Shown: positions 1 through 7,327, numbered from the stretch's first letter. The stretch: DNA of 12,319 nt from Clostridiaceae bacterium (GCA_904501875.1 CAJGCQ010000030.1:1-12319); one strand, 5' to 3'. Numbers and translations: made by a program. Notes: generated by a model from the sequence alone, not told the origin.

Positions 1-471
1 AAGTCAACTAAATCCTCTGACGGGGTTATTGTAGACGGCATCGATAACTGCCTTATCAAGCTTTCAAAATGCTGTACTCCGCTTCCGGGGGACGAAATAA
101 TAGGCTTTATCACAAGAGGTCACGGGGTTTCCATTCACAAGCGGGACTGCCCGAATGTACCTGTAAATATTGCTGATTCCGCCGAGCCGGAGCGCTGGAT
201 TCCCGCACATTGGGACGGCACAAAGACCGATTCCTTTATATCTACCCTTCAAATTGTGGCTATTGACCGTGACGGAATTTTGCTTGATGTTATGAATGCG
301 GTTTACAATATGCGGGTTACTGCCCACAGCGTTACCGCACGGCCCACAAAGAGCGGCAACTGTATTGTGGTGCTTACAATCTCGGTGGAGAGTGTGGAGC
401 ACCTAAAGAGTGTTATTTCACGCCTTGAAAAGCTAAAGGACGTGTTCAGTATCGAAAGGATAAATCAGTAA
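1..471 (+). CDS. RelA/SpoT family (p)ppGpp synthetase/hydrolase, C-terminal part (5' end outside window)
   Basis: Frame 1 is open from the first base to a TAA at 469-471, giving about 156 C-terminal residues. The translation carries the conserved RelA/SpoT regulatory block with adjacent cysteines (codons at 70-75) in LSKCCTPLPGDEI, then RGHGVSIHKRDC, with the third cysteine at 148-150. This is the zinc-finger/RIS-type domain. It is followed by an ACT domain (about 235-465), starting near STLQIVAIDRDG. These domains sense the ribosome or amino acid state and control synthesis and hydrolysis of the alarmone (p)ppGpp. The catalytic HD and synthetase domains must lie upstream of the window, so whether the enzyme is bifunctional cannot be seen. 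The stop overlaps the dtd start by one base (TAATG), implying translational coupling. RelA next to Dtd is a common Firmicute arrangement. Confidence 0.95.
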   Translation, partial: KSTKSSDGVIVDGIDNCLIKLSKCCTPLPGDEIIGFITRGHGVSIHKRDCPNVPVNIADSAEPERWIPAHWDGTKTDSFISTLQIVAIDRDGILLDVMNAVYNMRVTAHSVTARPTKSGNCIVVLTISVESVEHLKSVISRLEKLKDVFSIERINQ

Positions 472-935
472 TGAAGGCTGTAATTCAAAGGGTGGAGAGT
501 GCGTCTGTTAAGGTTGACGGAAAGACTGTCGGCTCTTGTAAAAAGGGGTATATGATTCTTTTCGGAGCCGAAGAGGGTGACACCGAAAGGGAAGCCGAAC
601 TGCTTGCAAGAAAAACGGTTAATCTCCGTGTTTTTTGTGATGAAAATGATAAAATGAACAAGTCTCTGCTTGATGTTGAGGGAGAGGTTTTGGCTATATC
701 ACAGTTTACTCTTTGCGCCGATGTAAAAAAGGGCAATCGCCCCTCGTTTATAGGTGCGTTAGAGCCGCAAAAAGCGGAGCAGCTTTATGACTTTTACTGT
801 AAAATGCTTAGGGAGCTTGGCGTAAAGCGGGTTGAAAAGGGGATTTTCGGTGCGGATATGAAGGTCGAGCTTATAAACGACGGGCCTGTGACTATACTTT
901 TTGATACGGACATATGGAGTAAAAATGGAAATTAG
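471..935 (+). CDS. dtd: D-aminoacyl-tRNA deacylase
   Basis: This 154-residue protein has the length and both signature motifs of the DTD family. SQFT at residues 77-80 falls at the same numbering as in the E. coli enzyme. The Gly-cisPro motif GPVT lies at residues 138-141 near the C-terminus. In this homodimeric cytosolic enzyme the Gly-Pro pair is inserted across the dimer interface and gives chiral selectivity. The enzyme hydrolyses D-amino acids (and glycine) mischarged onto tRNA, which keeps translation accurate. The ATG overlaps the relA stop by one base, and the 3' end overlaps the next gene by 11 bases, so it sits inside a coupled operon. The open frame and motifs look intact, and I see no anomaly. 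Confidence 0.97.
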   Translation: MKAVIQRVESASVKVDGKTVGSCKKGYMILFGAEEGDTEREAELLARKTVNLRVFCDENDKMNKSLLDVEGEVLAISQFTLCADVKKGNRPSFIGALEPQKAEQLYDFYCKMLRELGVKRVEKGIFGADMKVELINDGPVTILFDTDIWSKNGN

Positions 936-1536
936 AACCTTACATTTAGGACTTATTAAAACCAACTGCTATCTGCTTTCAACCGAAAGGGCGGCGGTTG
1001 TAATAGACCCCGGCTTTGACAGGCCCAGTCCCCTTGGCTTTTTTAATGAAAATGCCCACAAGGAAAGGCTTGTTCTCCTTACCCACGCCCATTTTGACCA
1101 TATTGGCGGGGCAGAAATATTGCGTGAAAAAACGGGTGTAAAGATAGGGATAGGTGAGCTTGATGCAGACTCACTTGCCGATACCAAGCTTAATCTATCC
1201 GATATGTTCCATGCGTATATATCACCCTTTAAGCCTGATTTTACCTATAAAAACGGCGATATAATAACGGTAGGGGATATTGAGATTAAGGTTATAAGCA
1301 CACCTGGGCACACGGTGGGCGGTGTTTCTTATCTTGTAGGTGATTGCCTTTTTTCAGGAGATACTTTGTTTGAAAATTCTATAGGCCGCACCGATTTTCC
1401 GGGAGGCGATTTAAGGGTACTTCAGCGCTCGCTTAAAAAGCTTATGACTCTACCTTCAGAGACCAAGGTTTATCCCGGTCACGGCGATTCCACAACCATT
1501 GCCCGTGAAAAGGAAAACAATATGTTTGTGGGGTGA
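925..1536 (+). CDS. MBL-fold metallo-hydrolase, glyoxalase II-like
   Basis: This 203-residue metallo-beta-lactamase-fold hydrolase has the full metal-ligand set. HAHFDH spans residues 54-59, and a further histidine (H129) lies in TPGHTVGG. The bridging aspartate (D146) lies in FSGDTLF, and the last histidine (H186) lies in VYPGHGD. The order and spacing match the compact bacterial glyoxalase II-like (YcbL/GloB) group, which binds two metal ions and hydrolyses thioesters such as S-lactoylglutathione analogues. The real substrate here is unknown; clostridia often lack glutathione. I chose ATG 925 because GGAG at 916-919 sits five bases upstream; an earlier TTG at 901 has no such support. It overlaps dtd by 11 bases and ends four bases before hemZ. 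Confidence 0.93.
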   Translation: MEIRTLHLGLIKTNCYLLSTERAAVVIDPGFDRPSPLGFFNENAHKERLVLLTHAHFDHIGGAEILREKTGVKIGIGELDADSLADTKLNLSDMFHAYISPFKPDFTYKNGDIITVGDIEIKVISTPGHTVGGVSYLVGDCLFSGDTLFENSIGRTDFPGGDLRVLQRSLKKLMTLPSETKVYPGHGDSTTIAREKENNMFVG

Positions 1537-1540
1537 AGAA

Positions 1541-3022
1541 ATGAAGCTTTGTCTTATAAATCATTCATATAAATATGAGCTTGAAAAGCTTATAAGAATT
1601 TTTTTACCCTTTGAGAAAATTGAGTTTTGCGAAAGGGAAGAAAGGGAAGACCGAGCCTCAATAACCTCGCTTTTAAAGGGAAAAAAGGAAACCCGCCTTT
1701 CGGCTGAGCTTTTAATAGATAATAAACGCTTTGAATTTTCTAAAACCCTTTCAAACGAAAATCCCGATTATGATAATGAATGTGAACGGCTTTTGGCGGT
1801 AGCTCTTTATGATTGTTTTGTTAAGGCCTCAGGCTATGTTCCTGAATGGGGAATACTTACGGGCGTTCGTCCTGCAAAGCTTTTCTCCAGACTTTCTGAT
1901 GCTAACGGTAAAGCTTTGGCAGAGGATTGGTTTAAAAAGGGGCTTATGCTAAGCGACAACAAAATATCCCTTTGCAGGGAGACGGTGGAAAGTGAAAACA
2001 AAATTACCGCCCTTTCCTCGCCCGATTCCTTTAGCCTTTATATTTCCATACCCTTTTGTCCCACAAGGTGCGCCTATTGCTCCTTTGTGTCCCATTCGGT
2101 TGAGCACGCAAAGGGCTTGATACCTGACTATATCAGGCTTTTAAAAGAGGAATTAAGGCTTACTGCCGAAATTGCAAAAAAGCTTAACTTAAGGCTTGAA
2201 ACCGTCTACATCGGTGGGGGAACACCCACCTCCCTTAATGCTAATCAGATAGGGGAAATTATGACGGCGGTTAAAAGCTTTTTTGACCTGTCCGCTTTGA
2301 TGGAATACACAGTCGAGGCTGGCAGACCCGATACCGTAACAAGGGAAAAGCTTGAAACTATAAAGCGGTTAGGGGCGACCAGGATAAGCATTAATCCCCA
2401 GACTATGAATGATGAGGTGCTAAAGTCTATAGGCAGACGGCACACTGCCGAGGAGACCGAAAGGGCATTTTTGCTTGCGAGGGAATGCGGGTTCGACAAT
2501 ATTAATACCGATTTAATAGCGGGACTTCACGGGGATACTTTTGAAAGCTTTAAAGAAACTGTCTGTCGGGTTTTGGCATTAGACCCTGAGAGTGTGACCG
2601 TCCATTCCCTTTCTATGAAGCGGTCGTCTACCCTTAATGTAAACGGACTGTTTCCTGAGGCGCAAATGGGTGCTGAGGCCGCAAAAATGGTGAATTTTGC
2701 CCGTGAAACCCTCACGGAAAAGGGGATTTTCCCGTATTATATGTATAGGCAGAGCAAGACTGTGGGCAATCTTGAAAATGTAGGCTATGCTAAAAGGGGT
2801 AAAGAATGCTTTTATAATGTTTACACAATGGACGAAACCCATACGGTCTTAGCCTGCGGTGCTTCGGCGGTCACTAAGCTCAGAGAGCCGAACGGACCTT
2901 ATATTGAAAGAATATTTAACTATAAATATCCGTATGAATATATAAGCCGCTTCCAAGAGCTGGCGGCGAGAAAGGACGGTATTTTAAGGTTTTATGAAAA
3001 GTATTCTGCAAACAATAAATGA
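1541..3022 (+). CDS. hemZ: HemZ-type radical SAM protein (annotated in the family as coproporphyrinogen III dehydrogenase)
   Basis: This 493-residue protein is close to the length of B. subtilis HemZ. An N-terminal region of about 165 residues precedes the radical SAM barrel and includes the HemZ-like GILTGVRPAKL. The barrel begins at IPFCPTRCAYC, where C173, C177 and C180 form the CxxxCxxC cluster motif for a 4Fe-4S cluster and S-adenosylmethionine. GGGTPTS follows at residues 225-231. The family name implies oxygen-independent decarboxylation of coproporphyrinogen III in heme synthesis. However, HemN's extra cysteine two residues after the motif is replaced here by Phe182, as in HemW-like proteins, and no other heme genes are in view. 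Start ATG 1541 follows the previous stop by four bases, with a purine-rich GGGGTGAAG upstream. Family assignment is secure; the reaction is not. Confidence 0.92.
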   Translation: MKLCLINHSYKYELEKLIRIFLPFEKIEFCEREEREDRASITSLLKGKKETRLSAELLIDNKRFEFSKTLSNENPDYDNECERLLAVALYDCFVKASGYVPEWGILTGVRPAKLFSRLSDANGKALAEDWFKKGLMLSDNKISLCRETVESENKITALSSPDSFSLYISIPFCPTRCAYCSFVSHSVEHAKGLIPDYIRLLKEELRLTAEIAKKLNLRLETVYIGGGTPTSLNANQIGEIMTAVKSFFDLSALMEYTVEAGRPDTVTREKLETIKRLGATRISINPQTMNDEVLKSIGRRHTAEETERAFLLARECGFDNINTDLIAGLHGDTFESFKETVCRVLALDPESVTVHSLSMKRSSTLNVNGLFPEAQMGAEAAKMVNFARETLTEKGIFPYYMYRQSKTVGNLENVGYAKRGKECFYNVYTMDETHTVLACGASAVTKLREPNGPYIERIFNYKYPYEYISRFQELAARKDGILRFYEKYSANNK

Positions 3023-3926
3023 TTTAGCGCTTAATAATCCGGGGGAGTTAGTATCCCGTGCTGAACGACATTACGAAGGTGGGCTTGCCGAAATTGCCGC
3101 AAGAATAGCTGATAACGATGATATAAAAATTGTAGCATTAGCGGGTCCCTCGGCATCAGGAAAAACCACAACTGCCCATATACTTTGCGAAAAGCTAAGA
3201 AATCTGGGCAAAAAAATTGAAATAATATCTCTTGACGATTTCTATTTACCCGTTGATGAGCTTCCTGTTTTAGAAGACGGCACTAAAGATATTGAATCGG
3301 TAAATGCGCTTGATATTCCTCTTATAAACAAAAGCTTCAGTGAGATTATTAAAGCAGGTAGGACCGAACTTCCGAAATTTAATTTTTCCGAAAAAAAGCG
3401 AATCTCTAACGCACGCAGTATTGATGTTTCGGGAAAAGGGATAGCGATTGTAGAGGGACTTCACGCACTGAATCCCCTAATAACCGATTTGGTGCCCCGA
3501 AAGAATATATTTAAGGCGTACATCAGCGTAAACCGTGGTATTGAAAATGAGGACGGAAGCAAGCTTTTGTCAAGCAAACAAATAAGGCTTATAAGGCGGC
3601 TGCTTCGTGACCGCACCTTCAGAGGAACTCCCGTTAATGAGACCCTTGCGCTTTGGCAGGGGGTTGTGGCGGGGGAGGAAAAGTATCTTTACTGCTTTAA
3701 GGATACCGCCGATGTGCAGATTAAAACCCTTCATATATATGAGCCCTGCCTTTACCGTAACGAGTTTTTAAAACTTGTGGACGAGGCAAAAGAGGATGTG
3801 CCGTTTAGGGGCTATTTTTTAAAAACAGCTAAGGCTCTCCAACAATTTGTCCCGATAGATATATCCCTTTTGCCCCCGGATTCCCTTATTACGGAATTTG
3901 TGGGAAACGGTAAATATCAGCTTTAG
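2994..3926 (+). CDS. Uridine kinase-like nucleoside kinase (P-loop, phosphoribulokinase/uridine kinase family)
   Basis: This 310-residue protein has a Walker A motif GPSASGKT at residues 51-58, preceded by a beta-strand (IKIVALA). The uridine kinase signature IISLDDFYLP follows, and later IAIVEGLHALNP supplies the second acidic strand. RQIRLIRRLLRD-like helical sequence, here IRLIRRLLRDRTFRG, resembles the lid region. Family members phosphorylate uridine or cytidine with ATP or GTP in pyrimidine salvage; some clostridial members have unproven substrates. Many clostridial relatives carry a long N-terminal TGS/threonyl-tRNA-synthetase-like region, which is absent here, leaving only about 45 residues before the P-loop. 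The ATG overlaps hemZ by 29 bases, with AAGG four bases upstream (2986-2989), so it is likely coupled to hemZ. No terminator is evident after it. Confidence 0.88.
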   Translation: MKSILQTINDLALNNPGELVSRAERHYEGGLAEIAARIADNDDIKIVALAGPSASGKTTTAHILCEKLRNLGKKIEIISLDDFYLPVDELPVLEDGTKDIESVNALDIPLINKSFSEIIKAGRTELPKFNFSEKKRISNARSIDVSGKGIAIVEGLHALNPLITDLVPRKNIFKAYISVNRGIENEDGSKLLSSKQIRLIRRLLRDRTFRGTPVNETLALWQGVVAGEEKYLYCFKDTADVQIKTLHIYEPCLYRNEFLKLVDEAKEDVPFRGYFLKTAKALQQFVPIDISLLPPDSLITEFVGNGKYQL

Positions 3927-3942
3927 TTAAGCACAGCGAAAA

Positions 3943-4001
3943 ATACTTGTTTCAAAATCTGATTCAAGTTTGAATGCTTTGGATATACTTGAAATGTTCA
4001 A
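3943..4001. repeat. Cluster of TTCAA/TTGAA half-sites upstream of and overlapping the 4041 gene promoter
   Basis: ATACTTG occurs at 3943-3949 and again at 3985-3991, exactly 42 bases apart, and each copy is followed within a few bases by TTCAAAA (or TTCAAAAA). Between them is a perfect inverted repeat ATTCAA-GT-TTGAAT (3962-3975). A second inverted repeat TTGAA-ATG-TTCAA (3989-4001) overlaps the -35 box. This could be an operator for a dimeric regulator. Short AT-rich repeats also arise by chance, so the functional reading is an inference. Confidence 0.4.
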
Positions 4002-4017
4002 AAATTTGTGATAGAAT
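3989..4017 (+). promoter_or_regulatory. Sigma-A-type promoter for the zinc-ribbon gene
   Basis: TTGAAA (3989-3994) is followed by a 17-base spacer and TAGAAT (4012-4017), each one base off consensus. This leaves a short leader and a strong GGAGG site (4028-4032) before the ATG at 4041. It gives the gene its own start of transcription separate from the upstream operon. Confidence 0.7.
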
Positions 4018-4040
4018 AAGAAAAAACGGAGGTTTTAACA

Positions 4041-4430
4041 ATGGATTTTTTTGACGATATGCTAAGCAAGGCTAAGGATGCGATTGATGTTGCCTCTAAG
4101 AAGACAGGTGAGGTTGTGAACACTCAAAAGCAGAAGTTTGACATAGCCTCTCTTGAAAGCAAAAGAGCAAAGGATTTCGCGGTTTTGGGCGAGATTTATT
4201 ACAATAAAATCAAGGACGGCGAGGCTTCGGACGAAAACATCAGCGAGTTAGTGCTGTCAATAAAGGAAAAAAGCGATAAGATTGATAAGCTTAAGGCGGA
4301 GATTAACAACGCTAAAAATAAGCGTATCTGTCCTAAGTGCGGGGCTGCAATCGACCAAATCTCCAATTACTGCAACGCCTGCGGCGAAAAGCTTTTTTAC
4401 GATAGCGAAGAGGATAAAACAGAGGAATAA
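4041..4430 (+). CDS. Small coiled-coil protein with C-terminal zinc ribbon, function unknown
   Basis: This 129-residue acidic and lysine-rich soluble protein has no signal peptide or membrane segment. Residues 1-94 are predicted to be mostly helical. They start MDFFDDMLSKAKDAIDVASKKTGEV, then run through a charged stretch (SIKEKSDKIDKLKAEIN) with coiled-coil character. A double CxxC knuckle follows: C97/C100 (CPKCG) and C111/C114 (CNACGEKL), a zinc-ribbon fold of the kind found in many clostridial small proteins. The end is highly acidic (DSEEDKTEE). I do not recognise a named family with a proven role. GGAGG eight bases before the ATG gives a strong start, and the gene has its own promoter and a terminator directly after it. 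It therefore appears to be monocistronic, unlike its neighbours. Confidence 0.85.
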   Translation: MDFFDDMLSKAKDAIDVASKKTGEVVNTQKQKFDIASLESKRAKDFAVLGEIYYNKIKDGEASDENISELVLSIKEKSDKIDKLKAEINNAKNKRICPKCGAAIDQISNYCNACGEKLFYDSEEDKTEE

Positions 4431-4431
4431 C

Positions 4432-4456
4432 GGGCGGTTCTCCGCCCTTTGTTTTT
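4432..4456 (+). terminator. Intrinsic terminator after the zinc-ribbon gene
   Basis: A perfect six-base GC stem GGGCGG (4432-4437) / CCGCCC (4442-4447) with a four-base loop is followed by TTTGTTTTT. It begins directly after the stop codon at 4428-4430. Confidence 0.8.
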
Positions 4457-4479
4457 GCTAAGATTAACGGAGAGAATAT

Positions 4480-5181
4480 ATGGAAAAAATAAAAAAAATC
4501 GGCATAATCGTTGCCGATGCGGACGAGTTTGCACCCCTTGAGGAAAAAATAAAAAAAGGCGAATACACCGAAAAAACCTTTCTTAAAAGAAGGATAATTG
4601 AATTTAAAATCGGCGACATAGAGCTTTGCGCTATGCTTTGCGGAATTGGCAAGGTAAATGCGGCGGCGGGGGCTACACATTTGGTGGATATAGGCTGTGA
4701 AATTATACTTAATTACGGGCTTTCCGGCGGAATAAGCGGTGTCAGACGGGGTGAAATTTGCCTTTGCAATAGGTTTTTAGAGCACGATTTTAACCTTACA
4801 ACAATCGGCTATAAGCCCTGCGAAAAGCCGGGGCAGGTTAGCTTTGTTTATAATTCGGACGAGCGGCTCGGCGGTGTTATAAAATCCCTTTTGCCCCATA
4901 TTAAAGAGGGTCTTGCCGCAACAGGCGACTGCTTTGTGTGCGATGAAAAACTGCGTAGCTTTTTAAAGGATGAATTCGGTGCTATGTGCTGTGATATGGA
5001 GACGGCGGCCATAGCCTATGTCTGCGAGTATGCCGGGGTGCCCTTTGCTGCAGTACGCAGGGTTTCTGATGATGCGGGGGAATCGGCGCTTGAGAGCTAC
5101 CGTGAAATGAACACTTCACACGAGACGGTTTTATCCGACTTTATACTCGAATGCGCTAAAGCCGCCGCAAATGATCTGTGA
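4480..5181 (+). CDS. mtnN: 5'-methylthioadenosine/S-adenosylhomocysteine nucleosidase
   Basis: This 233-residue protein is the size of the Pfs/MTAN enzymes. Key positions line up with E. coli MTAN: the Met-Glu pair M173/E174 (DMETAAIA), which holds the ribose, and the catalytic acid D197 (RVSDDA), both at identical numbering. The N-terminal glutamate that activates water is E16 here, in GIIVADADEF, four later because of a longer N-terminus. The enzyme cleaves adenine from methylthioadenosine and S-adenosylhomocysteine, recycling by-products of SAM-dependent and radical SAM reactions. The middle (ATGDCFV) also fits. A related nucleoside phosphorylase or futalosine hydrolase is less likely. CGGAGAG (from 4468) lies upstream of the ATG. 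No clear promoter lies between the preceding terminator and the start, so read-through is probable. The stop is two bases from the next ATG. Confidence 0.88.
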   Translation: MEKIKKIGIIVADADEFAPLEEKIKKGEYTEKTFLKRRIIEFKIGDIELCAMLCGIGKVNAAAGATHLVDIGCEIILNYGLSGGISGVRRGEICLCNRFLEHDFNLTTIGYKPCEKPGQVSFVYNSDERLGGVIKSLLPHIKEGLAATGDCFVCDEKLRSFLKDEFGAMCCDMETAAIAYVCEYAGVPFAAVRRVSDDAGESALESYREMNTSHETVLSDFILECAKAAANDL

Positions 5182-5182
5182 T

Positions 5183-6862
5183 ATGAAGAGCCAAGAAAAG
5201 GGTTTTCAACGGGGTGCGTTTTTGCTTTTATGCGCGGCGGTTATTGTAAAGCTTATAGGAGCACTTTTTAAAATTCCGCTTTCCTCTAAATACTGTCTTG
5301 GTGATTTGGGCTTTGGTTATTTTTCCTCTGCTTACGACTTGTTTACCCCCTTTTACGCCCTTGCTATGGCAGGGCTCCCTGTTGCCGTATCAAAAACGGT
5401 TTCGGAATATTTAGCAAAGGGAAGATATAATGATGTAAAGCAGATGCTGAATGTGAGCCGCAGGGTATATCTTTCGGTGGGACTTATCTGCTTTTTGTGC
5501 CTTAGTGCTGTTATATATCCTTTTTCGAGATTTACTGATTCTACAGGCGAGGGCATATATTCCCTCTTTGCAATGACCCCGTCGGTTGTTTTTTGTTGCC
5601 TTATGTCCTCTTACCGAGGCTATTATCAAGGGCTTAACAATATGCTTCCCACGGCGGTTTCCGAGCTTTTAGAGGCGCTTTGCAAGTTGGTGTTGGGCTT
5701 TGGCTTTGGGTTTTTAATGGTTAAAATAACCGGTAATGTCGCTTTCGGTGCGGCGGCGGCGATTTTCGGAATTACGGTGGGTACAGCGGTATCAACCCTT
5801 TATTTAAAGCTTTATTGTAGGTTTAAGGGGGACGGAATTTCTCCCGTTAAATTATCGGGCAGTCCGATTTTAGGGGGCAGGTCTGCCGCAAAAGCCCTCG
5901 TTTTGATTGCCGTTCCCGTCGCGCTCGCCTCACTTGCGGGGAATATTGCCCTTATTATAGACGCACTTACCATAAGGTGGCAATTAGGCGGGCTTGACGA
6001 AAGCTCCTTCAATATAATAAGGGAAATGTATGCTTATTCGGTAGCAGACTATAATAAAACTTCGGCGGCTCCCATAACAAATGGTGAGCTTTCAGCCCTG
6101 CTTTACGGTATAAGGGGAAAGGCCTATACCCTTTTTAATTTGGTTCCTACCCTTACTACGGTTATCGGTGTAAGCGCTGTACCGGTAATTGCAGGACTTA
6201 ACACCGAAAAGGATTATAAGGCTTTAAACCGTAATTTAAACTCTGCTTTAAAGCTTACCTCGCTTATGGCTTTCCCTGCGGGAGCGGGGCTTTTTGTCGC
6301 CTCGGATAGGATAATGGAGCTTTTGTATGACAGCGCCGCCTCGGTGGAAATAGGCGCTCCTATGCTTAAGTTATTCGGTGTTGCGGCGGTCTTTGCGGGT
6401 ATTGGGATTCCCTTAACGGGAATTTTGCAGTCTATGGGCAAACAAAAGGCGGCGCTTATAAATATAGGAGTAGGTGCGGCGGTTAAGCTTATAATAGGAA
6501 TGCTTACCGTCTCTGTTCCCGAAATTAATGTTAAGGGAGCGGCTTTAGGTACCCTTGTTTGCTATGCGGTGATATTTACTTTGCATATGGCAGTTTTGCT
6601 TAAAAGCAAAGAAACGGCCCTTGATATTAAAGCCGTATTTTTCAAACCCCTTGTTGCCGCCGTTATTTGCGGAAGTTCAGCTCATTTTATTTTTAAAATC
6701 AGCGATTCGCTTTTGGTTACAGCCTTGGCAATTTTGGCGGCGGTTTTAGTCTATATAATTTGTCTTGTGTTGCTGAAAGCTTTGGAGGAAGACGATTTAA
6801 GGTCTCTTCCCAAGGCGGAAAAGCTTACGGATTTTTGTAAGAAACATAGAATTATTTGCTAA
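5183..6862 (+). CDS. MOP-superfamily polysaccharide/lipid-linked precursor flippase (SpoVB/YabM-like)
   Basis: This large, very hydrophobic protein of 559 residues probably has 12-14 transmembrane helices and belongs to the SpoVB/MurJ/YabM branch of oligosaccharide flippases. The N-terminus (FQRGAFLLLCAAVIVKLIGA, then FKIPLS) and the loop GLPVAVSKTVSEY are characteristic of this branch. Such proteins sit in the cytoplasmic membrane and move lipid-linked cell wall or polysaccharide precursors outward; SpoVB acts in spore cortex formation. The position before the hup-yabO-yabP-yabQ-divIC-yabR block matches that of yabM in Bacillus, which favours that orthology over MurJ itself. The start is uncertain: ATG 5183 is reached just after the upstream stop (TGATATG) and fits family N-termini. 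An in-frame ATG at 5171 would add four residues. Neither has a clear ribosome binding site, suggesting coupling to mtnN. Confidence 0.9.
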   Translation: MKSQEKGFQRGAFLLLCAAVIVKLIGALFKIPLSSKYCLGDLGFGYFSSAYDLFTPFYALAMAGLPVAVSKTVSEYLAKGRYNDVKQMLNVSRRVYLSVGLICFLCLSAVIYPFSRFTDSTGEGIYSLFAMTPSVVFCCLMSSYRGYYQGLNNMLPTAVSELLEALCKLVLGFGFGFLMVKITGNVAFGAAAAIFGITVGTAVSTLYLKLYCRFKGDGISPVKLSGSPILGGRSAAKALVLIAVPVALASLAGNIALIIDALTIRWQLGGLDESSFNIIREMYAYSVADYNKTSAAPITNGELSALLYGIRGKAYTLFNLVPTLTTVIGVSAVPVIAGLNTEKDYKALNRNLNSALKLTSLMAFPAGAGLFVASDRIMELLYDSAASVEIGAPMLKLFGVAAVFAGIGIPLTGILQSMGKQKAALINIGVGAAVKLIIGMLTVSVPEINVKGAALGTLVCYAVIFTLHMAVLLKSKETALDIKAVFFKPLVAAVICGSSAHFIFKISDSLLVTALAILAAVLVYIICLVLLKALEEDDLRSLPKAEKLTDFCKKHRIIC

Positions 6863-6937
6863 ATTGCCACTCAAAAAACGCATTTTTTATGTTTTTTTAC
6901 AGAAAATTTAAAATATATACGAAAATATATTGATTTT

Positions 6938-6966
6938 TTGAAAAAAGTATGGTAAAAATATATAGT
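6938..6966 (+). promoter_or_regulatory. Sigma-A-type promoter for hup
   Basis: TTGAAA (6938-6943), a 17-base spacer and TATAGT (6961-6966) form a near-consensus promoter in a very AT-rich gap. A transcript would begin near 6973 and carry a leader of about 65 bases containing the inverted repeat described separately. Confidence 0.7.
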
Positions 6967-6997
6967 ACGGGCTTGAGTTTGTACAATATAGCTTTCT

Positions 6998-7026
6998 AAC
7001 GAAGTTATTCGTTGAAAAAATTTTTT
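6998..7026 (+). promoter_or_regulatory. hup leader inverted repeat plus A6T6 tract
   Basis: AACGAA (6998-7003), loop GTTA, TTCGTT (7008-7013) is a perfect six-base inverted repeat that could fold in the leader RNA. Immediately after it comes AAAAAATTTTTT (7015-7026), a self-complementary A-tract/T-tract expected to bend DNA. GGAGG (7027-7031) and the hup ATG follow. A role in HU autoregulation or RNA stability is inference only. Confidence 0.4.
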
Positions 7027-7039
7027 GGAGGTTCTTACA

Positions 7040-7315
7040 ATGAACAAAACTGAATTAGTAGCATCTATGGCTGATAAGGCCGGCATTTCTAAGAAGGACG
7101 CGGAAAAGGCTCTCGTTGCTTTTCTTGACACTGTAACAGACGTGTTAAAGAAGGGCGAGAAGGTTCAGCTCGTAGGCTTCGGTACCTTTGAGGTTCGTGA
7201 GCGTGCAGCAAGAACTGGTATCAATCCCCAGACTAAGCAGACCATTAAGATTGCCGCTTCCAAGAATCCCGTATTCAAGGCAGGCAAGGCTCTTAAGGAT
7301 ACAGTTTCCAAATAA
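7040..7315 (+). CDS. hup: HU family DNA-binding protein
   Basis: This 91-residue protein has standard HU length. The N-terminal helical dimerisation part (MNKTELVASMADKAGISKKDAEKAL, from residue 1) leads to the HU signature GFGTFEVRERAARTG. The DNA-gripping beta-arm (INPQTKQTIKIAASKNPVFKAGK) follows. HU coats and bends chromosomal DNA as a dimer and is an abundant nucleoid protein. ATG 7040 is chosen because GGAGG at 7027-7031 lies eight bases upstream; an in-frame TTG at 7025 would overlap that site. Codon use is biased towards AAG, GCT and TTC compared with neighbours, as expected for a highly expressed gene. It has its own promoter and is followed by a terminator. Confidence 0.97.
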   Translation: MNKTELVASMADKAGISKKDAEKALVAFLDTVTDVLKKGEKVQLVGFGTFEVRERAARTGINPQTKQTIKIAASKNPVFKAGKALKDTVSK

Positions 7316-7327
7316 TTGTACTTACGA

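Noticed and set aside
64..402. Reverse-strand open frame of 112 residues opposite relA
   Set aside because: It lies wholly opposite the conserved RelA C-terminal domains and has no recognisable motif or ribosome binding site.
4333..4680. Reverse-strand open frame of 115 residues spanning the terminator and mtnN start
   Set aside because: It runs opposite two confident genes and a terminator, with composition typical of an antisense shadow.
6873..6898. A-run/T-run hairpin after the flippase gene as a terminator
   Set aside because: The stem is almost entirely A-T with a bulge and only CAT/ATG inside, so it is too weak to call a terminator; the region is simply AT-rich.
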